DNA from: Cupriavidus sp. BIS7
Lineage (GTDB): Bacteria; Pseudomonadota; Gammaproteobacteria; Burkholderiales; Burkholderiaceae
Assembly: GCF_000292345.1 (NCBI RefSeq)
Contig: NZ_ALOU01000020.1
Coordinates: 78,537 to 142,536 of the forward strand
Direction: 5' to 3'
Length of the DNA: 64,000 bases
Shown here in pieces: positions 1 through 7,392 of the stretch. A model generated the notes under the pieces. The model was not told where the DNA came from. It made no database searches and saw only the letters and a list, made by a program, of their open reading frames with translations. Made by a program: the position numbers and the translations under genes. Every line of letters begins with the position of its first letter. The first letter of the stretch is position 1.

Positions 1-238
1 CGCCGCCGACTGGGGGCTCTGGATCGAACGGATGCACACGCTTGACGCCGAATGGTTCGCGCCGGTGCTGGCCGCGCTAGGCGACGGCAGCATCCAGGCC
101 GTGACGCTGGTGCTGGGCGGCGAGAACCACTTCGCCGAGTTCACCGTCACCCGCGCCGACCTGCGCAAGTTCTGGCGCGGACTCGGCACGCGCGGCGACT
201 GGCGCGCGCTGCTGTCCGATCTGGCCATGGCCGCCTGA
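1..238 (+). CDS. RpfE-like / phosphoglycerate-mutase-like protein, C-terminal fragment
   Basis: The 5' end lies outside the window; the open frame runs from base 2 to a TGA at 236-238, leaving about 78 C-terminal residues. The visible part holds WGLWIERMHTLDAEWFAPVL and then FTVTRADLRKFWRGL. I associate this tail, and its place directly upstream of recJ, with the RpfE / cofactor-independent phosphoglycerate mutase-like proteins that neighbour recJ in other proteobacteria. No catalytic region is visible, so the family call rests on context and on memory of the tail. It lies 76 bp before recJ on the same strand and may share its transcript. Confidence 0.5.
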   Translation, partial: AADWGLWIERMHTLDAEWFAPVLAALGDGSIQAVTLVLGGENHFAEFTVTRADLRKFWRGLGTRGDWRALLSDLAMAA

Positions 239-252
239 ACGCGGTGCCCCGC

Positions 253-297
253 ATGACCCTGATGACCCTGATGGCCCCTACGACCCTGACGACCCTG
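253..297 (+). repeat. 9-bp imperfect tandem repeat between rpfE-like gene and recJ
   Basis: Five 9-base units occur in a row: ATGACCCTG twice, a diverged ATGGCCCCT, then ACGACCCTG twice. The array sits in the 76-bp spacer and ends 18 bases before the recJ ATG. It is non-coding for recJ. Copy number could vary by slipped-strand mispairing; no function is evident. Confidence 0.7.
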
Positions 298-314
298 AAG
301 AGTACCCACGCCTC

Positions 315-2015
315 ATGACCCGGATTGCCATCCGCCCCTATTCCGATGAACACGCCGGCGCGCTGGCGGCCGCAGGCCTGCACCCGACGCTGGCGCGGAT
401 ATTGTCGGCACGCGGTGTCGCCCAGGCGTCTGAACTGGCGACCGAGCTGCCCGAACTGGAGCCGCCGGCAAGCATGAAGGGCATCGGCCACGCGGCCGAG
501 TACCTGGCCGACGCGATTGCCGCGAACCGCAAGCTGCTGATCGTGGCCGACTACGATTGCGACGGCGCCACGGCCTGTGCAGTCGGCGTGCGCGGGTTGC
601 GCATGCTTGGTGCGCGCGTCGACTACATCGTGCCGAACCGTTTCGAGTACGGCTATGGCCTGACGCCGGAGATCGTCGACCTGGCCGCGCAGCAGCGGCC
701 CGATGTGATCGTCACGGTCGACAACGGCATTGCCAGCGTCGATGGTGTGGCGGCCGCCAACGCGCGCGGCATCGACGTGGTGGTGACCGATCACCACCTG
801 CCCGGCGCGACGCTGCCCGAGGCAGCCGTGATCGTGAATCCGAACCAGCCCGGCTGCGAATTCCCGAGCAAGAACCTGGCCGGCGTCGGCGTGATGTTCT
901 ATGTGCTGCTGGCCCTGCGCGCGGAACTGCGCCGCCGCGGCGCGTTCACGCAGGCCGCCCAGCCGCCGCTGCAGACGCTGCTGGACCTTGTGGCGCTTGG
1001 CACCGTCGCCGACGTGGTCAAGCTGGACACGAACAACCGCATCCTCGTGGCGCAGGGCCTGAAGCGCATGCGTGCAGGCAGGATGCATCCGGGCGTCGCG
1101 GCGCTGTTCCGTGCCGCTGGCCGGGAGGCGGCGCGCGCCAATACATTCGACCTGGGATTCGGCCTGGGCCCTCGCCTCAACGCCGCGGGCCGGCTGGCGG
1201 ACATGTCGCTCGGCATCGAATGCCTGCTGACCGACGATGCCAATCGCGCATGGGAAATCGCCCAGGAACTGGACGGCATGAACCGCGAACGGCGCGACAT
1301 CGAGGCCGGCATGCAGCAGGAGGCCCTGCAGATCCTCGAACAGCCGCTGGCCGGGCTGGACCCGGCGTCGCGCTACACGATCAGCGTGTTCCACGAAACC
1401 TGGCACCAGGGCGTGATCGGCATCGTGGCATCGCGGCTCAAGGAGAAATTTCACCGGCCGACCATCACGTTCGCACCGGGCGATGACGAGCACATCAAGG
1501 GCTCGGGGCGTTCGATCCCCGGTTTCCACCTGCGCGACGCGCTCGACCTCGTGTCGAAGCGGCACCCGGGCCTGCTGGTCAAGTTCGGCGGCCACGCCAT
1601 GGCTGCCGGGCTGACCGTCCGCGCGAAGGACTTTGACACGTTCGTCGCCGCGTTCGAGACAGTCGGCCGCGAATGGCTGACCGACGACCAACTGGCGCGC
1701 GTGATCGAGACCGATGGCGATATCGAGGACGAATGCTTCAGCCCCGACTTCGTCACGCTGCTCGAAGGCCAGGTCTGGGGCCAGGGATTCCCGCCCCCGA
1801 CCTTCTGCGGGGAATTCGACGTGCTGCGCCAGACCGTACTCAAGGGCAAGCACCTGAAGCTCCAGCTCGGGCGCGGCAAGCAGCGCTTCGACGCGATCTG
1901 GTTCAACCATGCCGACGCGCTGGATGGGGCAAGCGCGACGGTGGCCTACCGGCTCGACAACAACACGTTCAACGGGATGACGCGGGTGCAGCTTGTGATC
2001 GAGCACGCGCAGTAG
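315..2015 (+). CDS. recJ: single-stranded-DNA-specific exonuclease RecJ
   Basis: RecJ degrades single-stranded DNA 5' to 3' in RecF-pathway recombination and in base-excision and mismatch repair. The 566-residue product has the expected length. DHH-superfamily motifs are in order: DYDCDG at residues 79-84 (motif I), DNG at 136-138, DHH at 159-161 (motif III, Mn2+ ligands), and GPRLNAAGR near residue 290 at the start of the DHHA1 half. The C-terminal third fits the OB-fold region. The ATG at 315 gives a sensible N-terminus (MTRIAIRPYS). It follows the rpfE-like gene by 76 bp and is followed by a 111-bp spacer with two hairpins. Confidence 0.96.
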   Translation: MTRIAIRPYSDEHAGALAAAGLHPTLARILSARGVAQASELATELPELEPPASMKGIGHAAEYLADAIAANRKLLIVADYDCDGATACAVGVRGLRMLGARVDYIVPNRFEYGYGLTPEIVDLAAQQRPDVIVTVDNGIASVDGVAAANARGIDVVVTDHHLPGATLPEAAVIVNPNQPGCEFPSKNLAGVGVMFYVLLALRAELRRRGAFTQAAQPPLQTLLDLVALGTVADVVKLDTNNRILVAQGLKRMRAGRMHPGVAALFRAAGREAARANTFDLGFGLGPRLNAAGRLADMSLGIECLLTDDANRAWEIAQELDGMNRERRDIEAGMQQEALQILEQPLAGLDPASRYTISVFHETWHQGVIGIVASRLKEKFHRPTITFAPGDDEHIKGSGRSIPGFHLRDALDLVSKRHPGLLVKFGGHAMAAGLTVRAKDFDTFVAAFETVGREWLTDDQLARVIETDGDIEDECFSPDFVTLLEGQVWGQGFPPPTFCGEFDVLRQTVLKGKHLKLQLGRGKQRFDAIWFNHADALDGASATVAYRLDNNTFNGMTRVQLVIEHAQ

Positions 2016-2046
2016 TCTTGAAATAGACGCAAAGATCGTCGGATTA

Positions 2047-2114
2047 CGATTTCGCTTCGAAATCGGAACGCTTACATTTCCGTGACCCATGCTGCGCTTT
2101 TGCGCAGCGGTCAC
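2047..2114 (+). promoter_or_regulatory. two stem-loops in the leader of the ABC-transporter operon
   Basis: Two strong inverted repeats fill the recJ-ABC spacer. The first is CGATTTCG-CTT-CGAAATCG at 2047-2065, a perfect 8-bp arm. The second is nested: GTGACC (2082-2087) pairs with GGTCAC (2109-2114), enclosing GCTGCGC-TTTT-GCGCAGC (2091-2108), with a CAT bulge. Neither has a following T tract, so they are poor intrinsic terminators. The second ends 12 bases before the ATG at 2127 and could hide the ribosome-binding region. Role as operator, RNA switch or recJ 3' end is open. Confidence 0.5.
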
Positions 2115-2126
2115 CGGAACCCTGTA

Positions 2127-2843
2127 ATGAATGCCGTCGAGCTTTCCCATGTCAGCAAGCACTACCTGCTCGGTGCCGAGCGCGTCGCAGCCATATCCGA
2201 TGTCACCCTGCGCATCCGCGCACAACGCTTTACGGTGCTGGCCGGACCGTCCGGGAGCGGCAAAAGCACGCTGCTGAACCTGATCGGATGCATCGACCGG
2301 CCAGACGCCGGTCACCTCCTTATCGGCGGCAAAACGGTCCAGGACTGGACGGACGCCGACCTCACAGCCTTCCGCGCCAGCCACATCGGCTTCATCTTCC
2401 AGAACTTCAACCTGCTGCCGGTGCTGACCGCGTGGGAGAACGTGGAGTATCCACTGCTGCTGGCTGGCACTCCCGCTACAGAACGGCGTCGGCGTGTCAG
2501 TGAAATGCTTGACGCGGTCGGCCTTGCGGACAAGGCCCGGCATCGACCGAACCAGCTATCCGGCGGGCAATGCCAGCGCGTTGCAATCGCGCGCGCACTG
2601 ATTCATCAGCCCCAACTGATACTCGCGGACGAGCCGACGGCCAACCTCGACAGCCAGACTGCCACAGGCATCGTCTCGCTGATGCGAGACCTGCAAAAGC
2701 AGCGCCATACGACCTTCGTATTTTCGTCGCACGACCCGATGCTGATGTCGCATGCCGACGACCTTGTGCAGATCAGGGATGGCCGAATCGGCCTGGTGGC
2801 CCCCACCATGGCCAGCGAGCCAGCCACCGGGACGCCACAATGA
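2127..2843 (+). CDS. ABC transporter ATP-binding protein, LolD/MacB type
   Basis: The 238-residue cytoplasmic ATPase has GPSGSGKST (Walker A), the signature LSGGQCQRVA and Walker B LILADEPT followed by the ANLD D-loop. Small size and sequence fit the LolD/MacB/FtsE class, whose partners have FtsX-type membrane domains and work by mechanotransmission, extruding lipoproteins or other envelope substrates. I chose the ATG at 2127 (MNAVELSHVSK) over an upstream in-frame start because it matches the family N-terminus and lies just after the hairpin. The stop overlaps the permease ATG by four bases (ATGA), so the two are translationally coupled. Confidence 0.9.
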   Translation: MNAVELSHVSKHYLLGAERVAAISDVTLRIRAQRFTVLAGPSGSGKSTLLNLIGCIDRPDAGHLLIGGKTVQDWTDADLTAFRASHIGFIFQNFNLLPVLTAWENVEYPLLLAGTPATERRRRVSEMLDAVGLADKARHRPNQLSGGQCQRVAIARALIHQPQLILADEPTANLDSQTATGIVSLMRDLQKQRHTTFVFSSHDPMLMSHADDLVQIRDGRIGLVAPTMASEPATGTPQ

Positions 2844-4234
2844 ATCCATTCGTCCTGGCAGCACGCAACCTGCAACGCAATGGCCGACGCACACTTGTCA
2901 CTTTACTGGCGCTGGTGATCGGCACGGCGGCCATCCTGCTTCTGGGCGGTTACGCTCGGGATATCACGTACGGCCTGCAAACCATCTATGTGCAGCGTAG
3001 CGGCCACCTGCAACTGTTCCGATCCGGATACCCCGATTTCGGCATGGGCAATCCGTCGGCCTATGGCATTGCCGACAGCAACGCCATCATCGATCTTGTG
3101 CAGCAGGATGCCGAACTGGGGCCGATGCTGACGGTTGCCACTGACATGCTGCATTTTGGCGGCATTGCCGCCAGCCCCGGCCAGACGACGTCGATCACGG
3201 TGGTGGGACATGGTGTCGTGGCGCAGGACCAGCAACGGATGCTTGCCTGGAATGGCCATGACGTGCCAACGCCGTCGGCACAGCATGACCTTGGTGATTT
3301 CGGCACCGAAACGGCAGTCATCGGCATCGGCGTTGCACGCATGCTGCAGATGTGCGACGCGCTGGGGCTTCTCGAATGCCCTCGGCCGCCGGCTTCCGCG
3401 GACGGCGATGCATCACCCACCATGCCAGGGGATCTTGCCGTGCTCGCCACGCATGAAGCAACGCAGCCAGGCGTGGCTGATGCTACCCCGCAACTGGATG
3501 TGCTGACGGCCAGCATTGGCGGCGCACCAAACATCGCACGACTCGCCGTAGTTCAAGCCGTCAGACAAGGGCTGAAGGACTTCGATAACACCTATGTCGC
3601 CATGCACCTGGCGCAGGCACAGAAGCTGATATTCGGCCCGGAAGACCCAAAGGTCACAACGATCGTCATGCAGCTTGCCCAGACCGAGCAGATCACGGCT
3701 GCGCGCGAGCGCCTGCAGTGGCTGTTGTCCGGGCCCTTGCATGACGCCGACCTTGAGATCCGCGATGTGTTCGAACTGCACCCGACCTACGGGCAGACCA
3801 TCAGCATGGTGAGGGCCCTGTTCGCCTTTGTGGCGAGCCTGCTGGTGGTCATCGTGCTGTTCACGGTCAGCAATACGATGAGCATTGCGATCATGGAACG
3901 CACGGAGGAGATCGGCACACTGCGCGCGATGGGCGTGCAGCGGAAGGGCATCCGCTGGCTGTTCATAGCAGAAGGCATGCTGCTGGCGGCAACAGGATGG
4001 CTGGCAGGCGTAGTACTGGCGTTTGTTGTGGCGTGGGGACTGGAACGCCTCGGGATTCCCTGGTCACCGCCAGGCATGGCCATCGAGATCCCCGTCACCG
4101 CGCGCTTCTGGAACGCACCTCTGCTAATTGTGCTGACGGGTCTGGGAATGGCGCTCGTTTCCATCCTCTCCGCGTGGCTGCCTGCACGCCGCGCTGCGCA
4201 TATGAACATCGTCGACGCGCTGCGTCACGTTTGA
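2840..4234 (+). CDS. ABC transporter permease, FtsX/MacB fold
   Basis: The 464-residue membrane subunit partners the ATPase just upstream (ATGA overlap). One membrane segment lies near residues 18-36 (TLVTLLALVIGTAAILLLGG). A periplasmic domain of about 280 residues follows, then three C-terminal membrane segments. The loop ERTEEIGTLRAMGV after the second segment is the coupling-helix motif of FtsX-type permeases, and the protein ends WLPARRAAHMNIVDALRHV as in LolC/E and MacB relatives. A single permease gene implies a homodimer. The neighbouring LolA-like gene and barrel suggest the substrate is passed toward the outer membrane; the substrate is unknown. Confidence 0.88.
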   Translation: MNPFVLAARNLQRNGRRTLVTLLALVIGTAAILLLGGYARDITYGLQTIYVQRSGHLQLFRSGYPDFGMGNPSAYGIADSNAIIDLVQQDAELGPMLTVATDMLHFGGIAASPGQTTSITVVGHGVVAQDQQRMLAWNGHDVPTPSAQHDLGDFGTETAVIGIGVARMLQMCDALGLLECPRPPASADGDASPTMPGDLAVLATHEATQPGVADATPQLDVLTASIGGAPNIARLAVVQAVRQGLKDFDNTYVAMHLAQAQKLIFGPEDPKVTTIVMQLAQTEQITAARERLQWLLSGPLHDADLEIRDVFELHPTYGQTISMVRALFAFVASLLVVIVLFTVSNTMSIAIMERTEEIGTLRAMGVQRKGIRWLFIAEGMLLAATGWLAGVVLAFVVAWGLERLGIPWSPPGMAIEIPVTARFWNAPLLIVLTGLGMALVSILSAWLPARRAAHMNIVDALRHV

Positions 4235-4264
4235 GCCGAACCAACGCTTCGCGAAGAGACTTCC

Positions 4265-5146
4265 ATGATTCGACGCTATCGTCACGCTCGTCACGCTCGT
4301 CACGCCATCGTGACCACCATCCTCCTGTCGGTGGCAGGTTTGTCGCAGGGCGGCACAGCCGCCGGTGCGGCCAATGCACCGGTTGCTGAAGCGGCTGACG
4401 CACAGCAACGGCTCGAAGCCAGTGACAGGATCCGCAACCCGTCAACATCGTTCTCCATCACCACCTCGCTGGTCGAGTATCGCAATGGCAAGCAGTCGGA
4501 TAGTGCAACCGTCGTGGTGTACTCGCGCCTGGAGCCGGACAAGGCTCAGTATCGCAGCCTGATACGTTATGTCGCTCCGCTACGCGACGCCGGCAAACTC
4601 ACGCTGAAAAGCGGCAAGGACATCTGGTTCCATGACCCGGCCAGCCGCGCCAGTGTGCGCGTATCCCCGCAACAGCGGCTGCTGGGCCAGGCATCAAACG
4701 GCGATGTGGTGTCGGCCAATCTTGCGGCCGACTACCAGGCGAGCGAGGAAGCCCATGAAACAGTGCAAGACGGTTACCGCAAGGCTCGCCGCACCGTGCG
4801 CCTGCATCTTCGCGCCAGGACCGAGGAAGCGGCCTACCATCATGCCCGGCTCTGGCTCGACGAATCGAGCAACCAGCCCATCAAGGCACAGTTCCATGCA
4901 GAAACCGGGCGACTGCTGAAGACTATCTACTACCGCCGTTACCAGCAGCAACTTGGCGAACGACGCCCCACCGAGGAAGTCATCATCGATGGGCTGGAAC
5001 CGAGCTGGATCACGGTCATGCGCTACAGCGATTTTGTCCGGCGCGACATTCCTGCCGCCTGGATGCAGCGTGACTATCTGCCGCACTTCAGACCCGATTC
5101 CGGCCCATCGGTCGACACGACCGAACGGCAGACGGCCGTACCATGA
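4265..5146 (+). CDS. LolA-like outer-membrane lipoprotein-sorting family protein
   Basis: This 293-residue product starts with an Arg/His-rich n-region and a hydrophobic signal segment (IVTTILLSVAGLSQG), so it should be exported. The mature part resembles the COG2834 'outer membrane lipoprotein-sorting' group: a body with RYVAPLRDAGKLTLKSGKDIWF, where such proteins bind lipid in a half-barrel, and repeated pairs of charged strands. It is not classical LolA (too long, different context). It lies 30 bp after the permease and overlaps the barrel gene by four bases (ATGA), so it is the periplasmic carrier candidate of this operon. The substrate is unknown. Confidence 0.75.
   Translation: MIRRYRHARHARHAIVTTILLSVAGLSQGGTAAGAANAPVAEAADAQQRLEASDRIRNPSTSFSITTSLVEYRNGKQSDSATVVVYSRLEPDKAQYRSLIRYVAPLRDAGKLTLKSGKDIWFHDPASRASVRVSPQQRLLGQASNGDVVSANLAADYQASEEAHETVQDGYRKARRTVRLHLRARTEEAAYHHARLWLDESSNQPIKAQFHAETGRLLKTIYYRRYQQQLGERRPTEEVIIDGLEPSWITVMRYSDFVRRDIPAAWMQRDYLPHFRPDSGPSVDTTERQTAVP
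4280..4306 (+). repeat. 9-bp tandem repeat inside the signal peptide
   Basis: CGTCACGCT occurs twice and CGTCACGCC once in a row, encoding the (RHA)3 stretch of the signal-peptide n-region. Loss or gain of units keeps the reading frame but changes the positive charge of the export signal. Confidence 0.75.
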
Positions 5147-6450
5147 GGCGGAGCCTTGTCCTGCAGGCCATTGCATTGCACCTGACGGCAGGCGTGCCAT
5201 CCCTTGCCGCAGCTGTGACAGGCGAGCCGCGACTCGACGACCGACTCGCCGACCGACTCGAAGATCAGGCAGCGCTGATGATTGCCGACACATCCACTGA
5301 TGATGTCGTCCAGACCGACAAGCCATGGCATCTGACCGTCGAAGGCAGTGTCGGACTCATAAGGTCTCGCGACACATCGTCAACGATCGCGGCACGTGGG
5401 GCACTGGATTTTTCGCTTGACCAACGCGTCACGCCCGAAGTCCAGGTCGTTTTCCGCGATCGCATCGACGATTTCTCGCAAGCCAATGCAAGTGGCCACC
5501 ACACCATCAACACGTGGAAAGAAGGTTACGTCGCCTGGCAGCCGTTGCCACAGGCCAGTGTGGAGATCGGGCGTGTCAACGTCCGGCAAGGCGTGGCCAC
5601 CGGCTATAACCCGACTGACTGGTTTCGCAAGGGCGCCGTTCGCGCGGTTCCGTCCGTTGCGCCGGACAGCCTGCGCCAGAACCGTCAGGGGAGCATGGTT
5701 GTTCGCGGGCAATGGCTATGGGATGGCGCGACGGCCTTCGCGCTGTTTTCCCCAGACCTCGGTGACTCGCCAAGCCAGGAGCCATTCAGTCCAGACCTCG
5801 CAGCGACGAACCGAAGCAATCGCTTCCTGACGGGCGTATCGGCACCGCTGACCGAGCGTCTGCAGGGCCAGTTGCTGCTGCAGGGCGACGACGACCAGTC
5901 GCCTCAGGCAGGGCTGAACCTGAGCTTGCTGGTCACCGACGCCGTCACCACGCATGTGGAATGGGCCGGGGGACGGAGCCGCTCCCAGTTGAACGAGGCA
6001 TTCGGGCTCGCGCCCGACACGGCGTTTCGGCAGCGGCTTTCGGTCGGCGGCACGTGGACCTTCGACAAGAAGGTTTCGGCGACGCTGGAGTACCAGTACA
6101 ACAGCGCCGCGCCGAATGCGTCACAGTGGCAACGTTTCTGGGAGCTGCCGCCGCAGGCGCACATTCGCTACAACCAGTACCTGGCCGATGTGCAGGATCT
6201 GGCCACGCGCTCAGGTGCCTTTCTGTTCGTGAGCTGGCGGGATGCTCTGGTGCCGCGACTGGATCTCGGTGCAATGGTGCGCCTGGACCTGGTCGACTAC
6301 AGCAGCATGCACTGGCTGGAACTGCGCTACCGCCTGCCCCGCTGGGACATTGCGCTGCAATGGCAACGCAATATCGGGCCGCTGGCCAGCACTTATGGCA
6401 GCCTGAGCCAGCAGCAGTCATTGATGCTGCTGGCCGCCCTGTATTTCTAG
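5143..6450 (+). CDS. predicted outer-membrane beta-barrel protein
   Basis: The 435-residue product has an N-terminal signal (LQAIALHLTAGVPSLAAA) and then many alternating strands typical of barrels, such as VEWAGGRSRSQ, VSATLEYQYN and WDIALQWQRNI. It ends in LMLLAALYF, and a C-terminal aromatic residue is the usual BAM recognition mark. RVNVRQGVATGYNPTDWF recalls porin-like families, but I do not recognise a named one. It closes the ABC/LolA-like operon through an ATGA overlap. Near its N-terminus (5229-5264) short repeats encode RLDDRLADRLED. It converges on the nlpD-like gene with only 18 bp between stop codons and no obvious terminator. Confidence 0.72.
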   Translation: MRRSLVLQAIALHLTAGVPSLAAAVTGEPRLDDRLADRLEDQAALMIADTSTDDVVQTDKPWHLTVEGSVGLIRSRDTSSTIAARGALDFSLDQRVTPEVQVVFRDRIDDFSQANASGHHTINTWKEGYVAWQPLPQASVEIGRVNVRQGVATGYNPTDWFRKGAVRAVPSVAPDSLRQNRQGSMVVRGQWLWDGATAFALFSPDLGDSPSQEPFSPDLAATNRSNRFLTGVSAPLTERLQGQLLLQGDDDQSPQAGLNLSLLVTDAVTTHVEWAGGRSRSQLNEAFGLAPDTAFRQRLSVGGTWTFDKKVSATLEYQYNSAAPNASQWQRFWELPPQAHIRYNQYLADVQDLATRSGAFLFVSWRDALVPRLDLGAMVRLDLVDYSSMHWLELRYRLPRWDIALQWQRNIGPLASTYGSLSQQQSLMLLAALYF

Positions 6451-6468
6451 GCGGCAGAAAACAGGACG

Positions 6469-7188
6469 TCAGCCACGCGACGGCAGGTAATTGGCCGGAT
6501 TGACCGGCCTGCCATTGCCGCGCACTTCGAAATGCAGCTCGGCCGCTTCCCCCATGCTGCCGATGTCCTGCCCCGTGGAGACGCGGTCGCCCTCCTTGAC
6601 CAGCGGGCGGTCCAGGTTGCCATACACGGTCAGCCAGTCGTCGTTGTGCTTGACGATCACCAGCATGCCGTAGCCGCGCAGTGTCCCGACATGGATGGCC
6701 CAGCCCGACGCCGCGGCGCGGACCTTGCCGCCGGCCGGCACCTCGATGCGCAGCCCCTTCTCCCCAGGCGGCGCATAGCGCCCCGAGATCCGGCCATCGG
6801 CCGGCCACTGGAGGCTGATCGAGCTTGCGGGCGGTTTGGACGATGCCGGGTCCGGGCTGGCCGCGCGTGCGGATCTGTCCCCGGACGGGGCAACCGTGCC
6901 GGCCGACGATGACGCACCTGCGGGCGGCCGGACGCGAATCAGTTGTCCTACCTCGATCTGGTTCGAGTTCGAAAGGTCGTTCCAGCGCGACAGGTCAGCC
7001 ACCGAGCGCTTGTTGCGGCGGGCGATCGAATACAGCGTGTCGCCGCGCTCGACGCGATAGAAGCCCTCCGGGGCCGGTTCGCCGGGGGTGGTGCCGCAAG
7101 CGGCCAGCATGGCGGCCAGAGACATCGCGGCAAGGCCGCCCAGCGCGCGGCGGCGGGTATGCAGGTTGACGTGGTGTGTTCGTGTCAT
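6469..7188 (-). CDS. LysM/LytM lipoprotein, NlpD-like, catalytically degenerate
   Basis: The 239-residue protein has a lipobox (LAAMLAAC) at its N-terminus, a LysM domain (YRVERGDTLYSIARRN...SNQIEVGQLIRV), a Ser/Pro/Ala linker and a C-terminal M23/LytM domain (WPADGRISGRY to PANYLPSRG). Zn ligands of active M23 enzymes are missing: the HxxxD site reads KGLRIEV and the HxH site reads ELHFEV. That pattern is known from NlpD and EnvC, which activate cell-wall amidases rather than cut peptidoglycan. The start at 7188 was chosen over an upstream one because the signal peptide follows it. It is divergent from prfB. Confidence 0.85.
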   Translation of the reverse strand: MTRTHHVNLHTRRRALGGLAAMSLAAMLAACGTTPGEPAPEGFYRVERGDTLYSIARRNKRSVADLSRWNDLSNSNQIEVGQLIRVRPPAGASSSAGTVAPSGDRSARAASPDPASSKPPASSISLQWPADGRISGRYAPPGEKGLRIEVPAGGKVRAAASGWAIHVGTLRGYGMLVIVKHNDDWLTVYGNLDRPLVKEGDRVSTGQDIGSMGEAAELHFEVRGNGRPVNPANYLPSRG

Positions 7189-7277
7189 GCGTCCGAAGTC
7201 ACTCCTGAAAAATGGCGCCGGGGCGGGCGCGGTTCGGGCGATATTGTCGCCGATGCGGCGAAATTGTCCCCAGGTAG

Positions 7278-7298
7278 ACCGTTCGCTGCGCGAACGGT
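7278..7298. promoter_or_regulatory. perfect 9-3-9 palindrome between nlpD-like gene and prfB
   Basis: ACCGTTCGC and GCGAACGGT are exact inverted copies separated by TGC. The palindrome is in the 204-bp divergent spacer, about 60 bp upstream of the prfB -10 candidate. It could be a regulator site for either gene or an RNA hairpin. The binding factor is unknown. Confidence 0.45.
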
Positions 7299-7355
7299 TC
7301 GGATTTCCGTCACGCCAGCTGGCAGGCAGAAGCCGGATTTGCGTCGCCGATCCGC

Positions 7356-7361
7356 TATAAT
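7356..7361 (+). promoter_or_regulatory. candidate -10 element for prfB
   Basis: A perfect TATAAT lies 31 bases before the prfB ATG at 7393. I found no convincing -35 hexamer at 16-18 bp spacing, so the call rests on the -10 alone. Confidence 0.4.
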
Positions 7362-7392
7362 TCGACGTTTTGAAGCGCACGAACATCAATAC

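Noticed and set aside
147..2543. 798-codon open frame on the minus strand across recJ and the ABC ATPase gene
   Set aside because: It is a codon-bias shadow: high GC third positions in recJ and the ATPase leave the opposite strand open. The product is His/Arg/Gln-rich with no domain, and it crosses a gene boundary.
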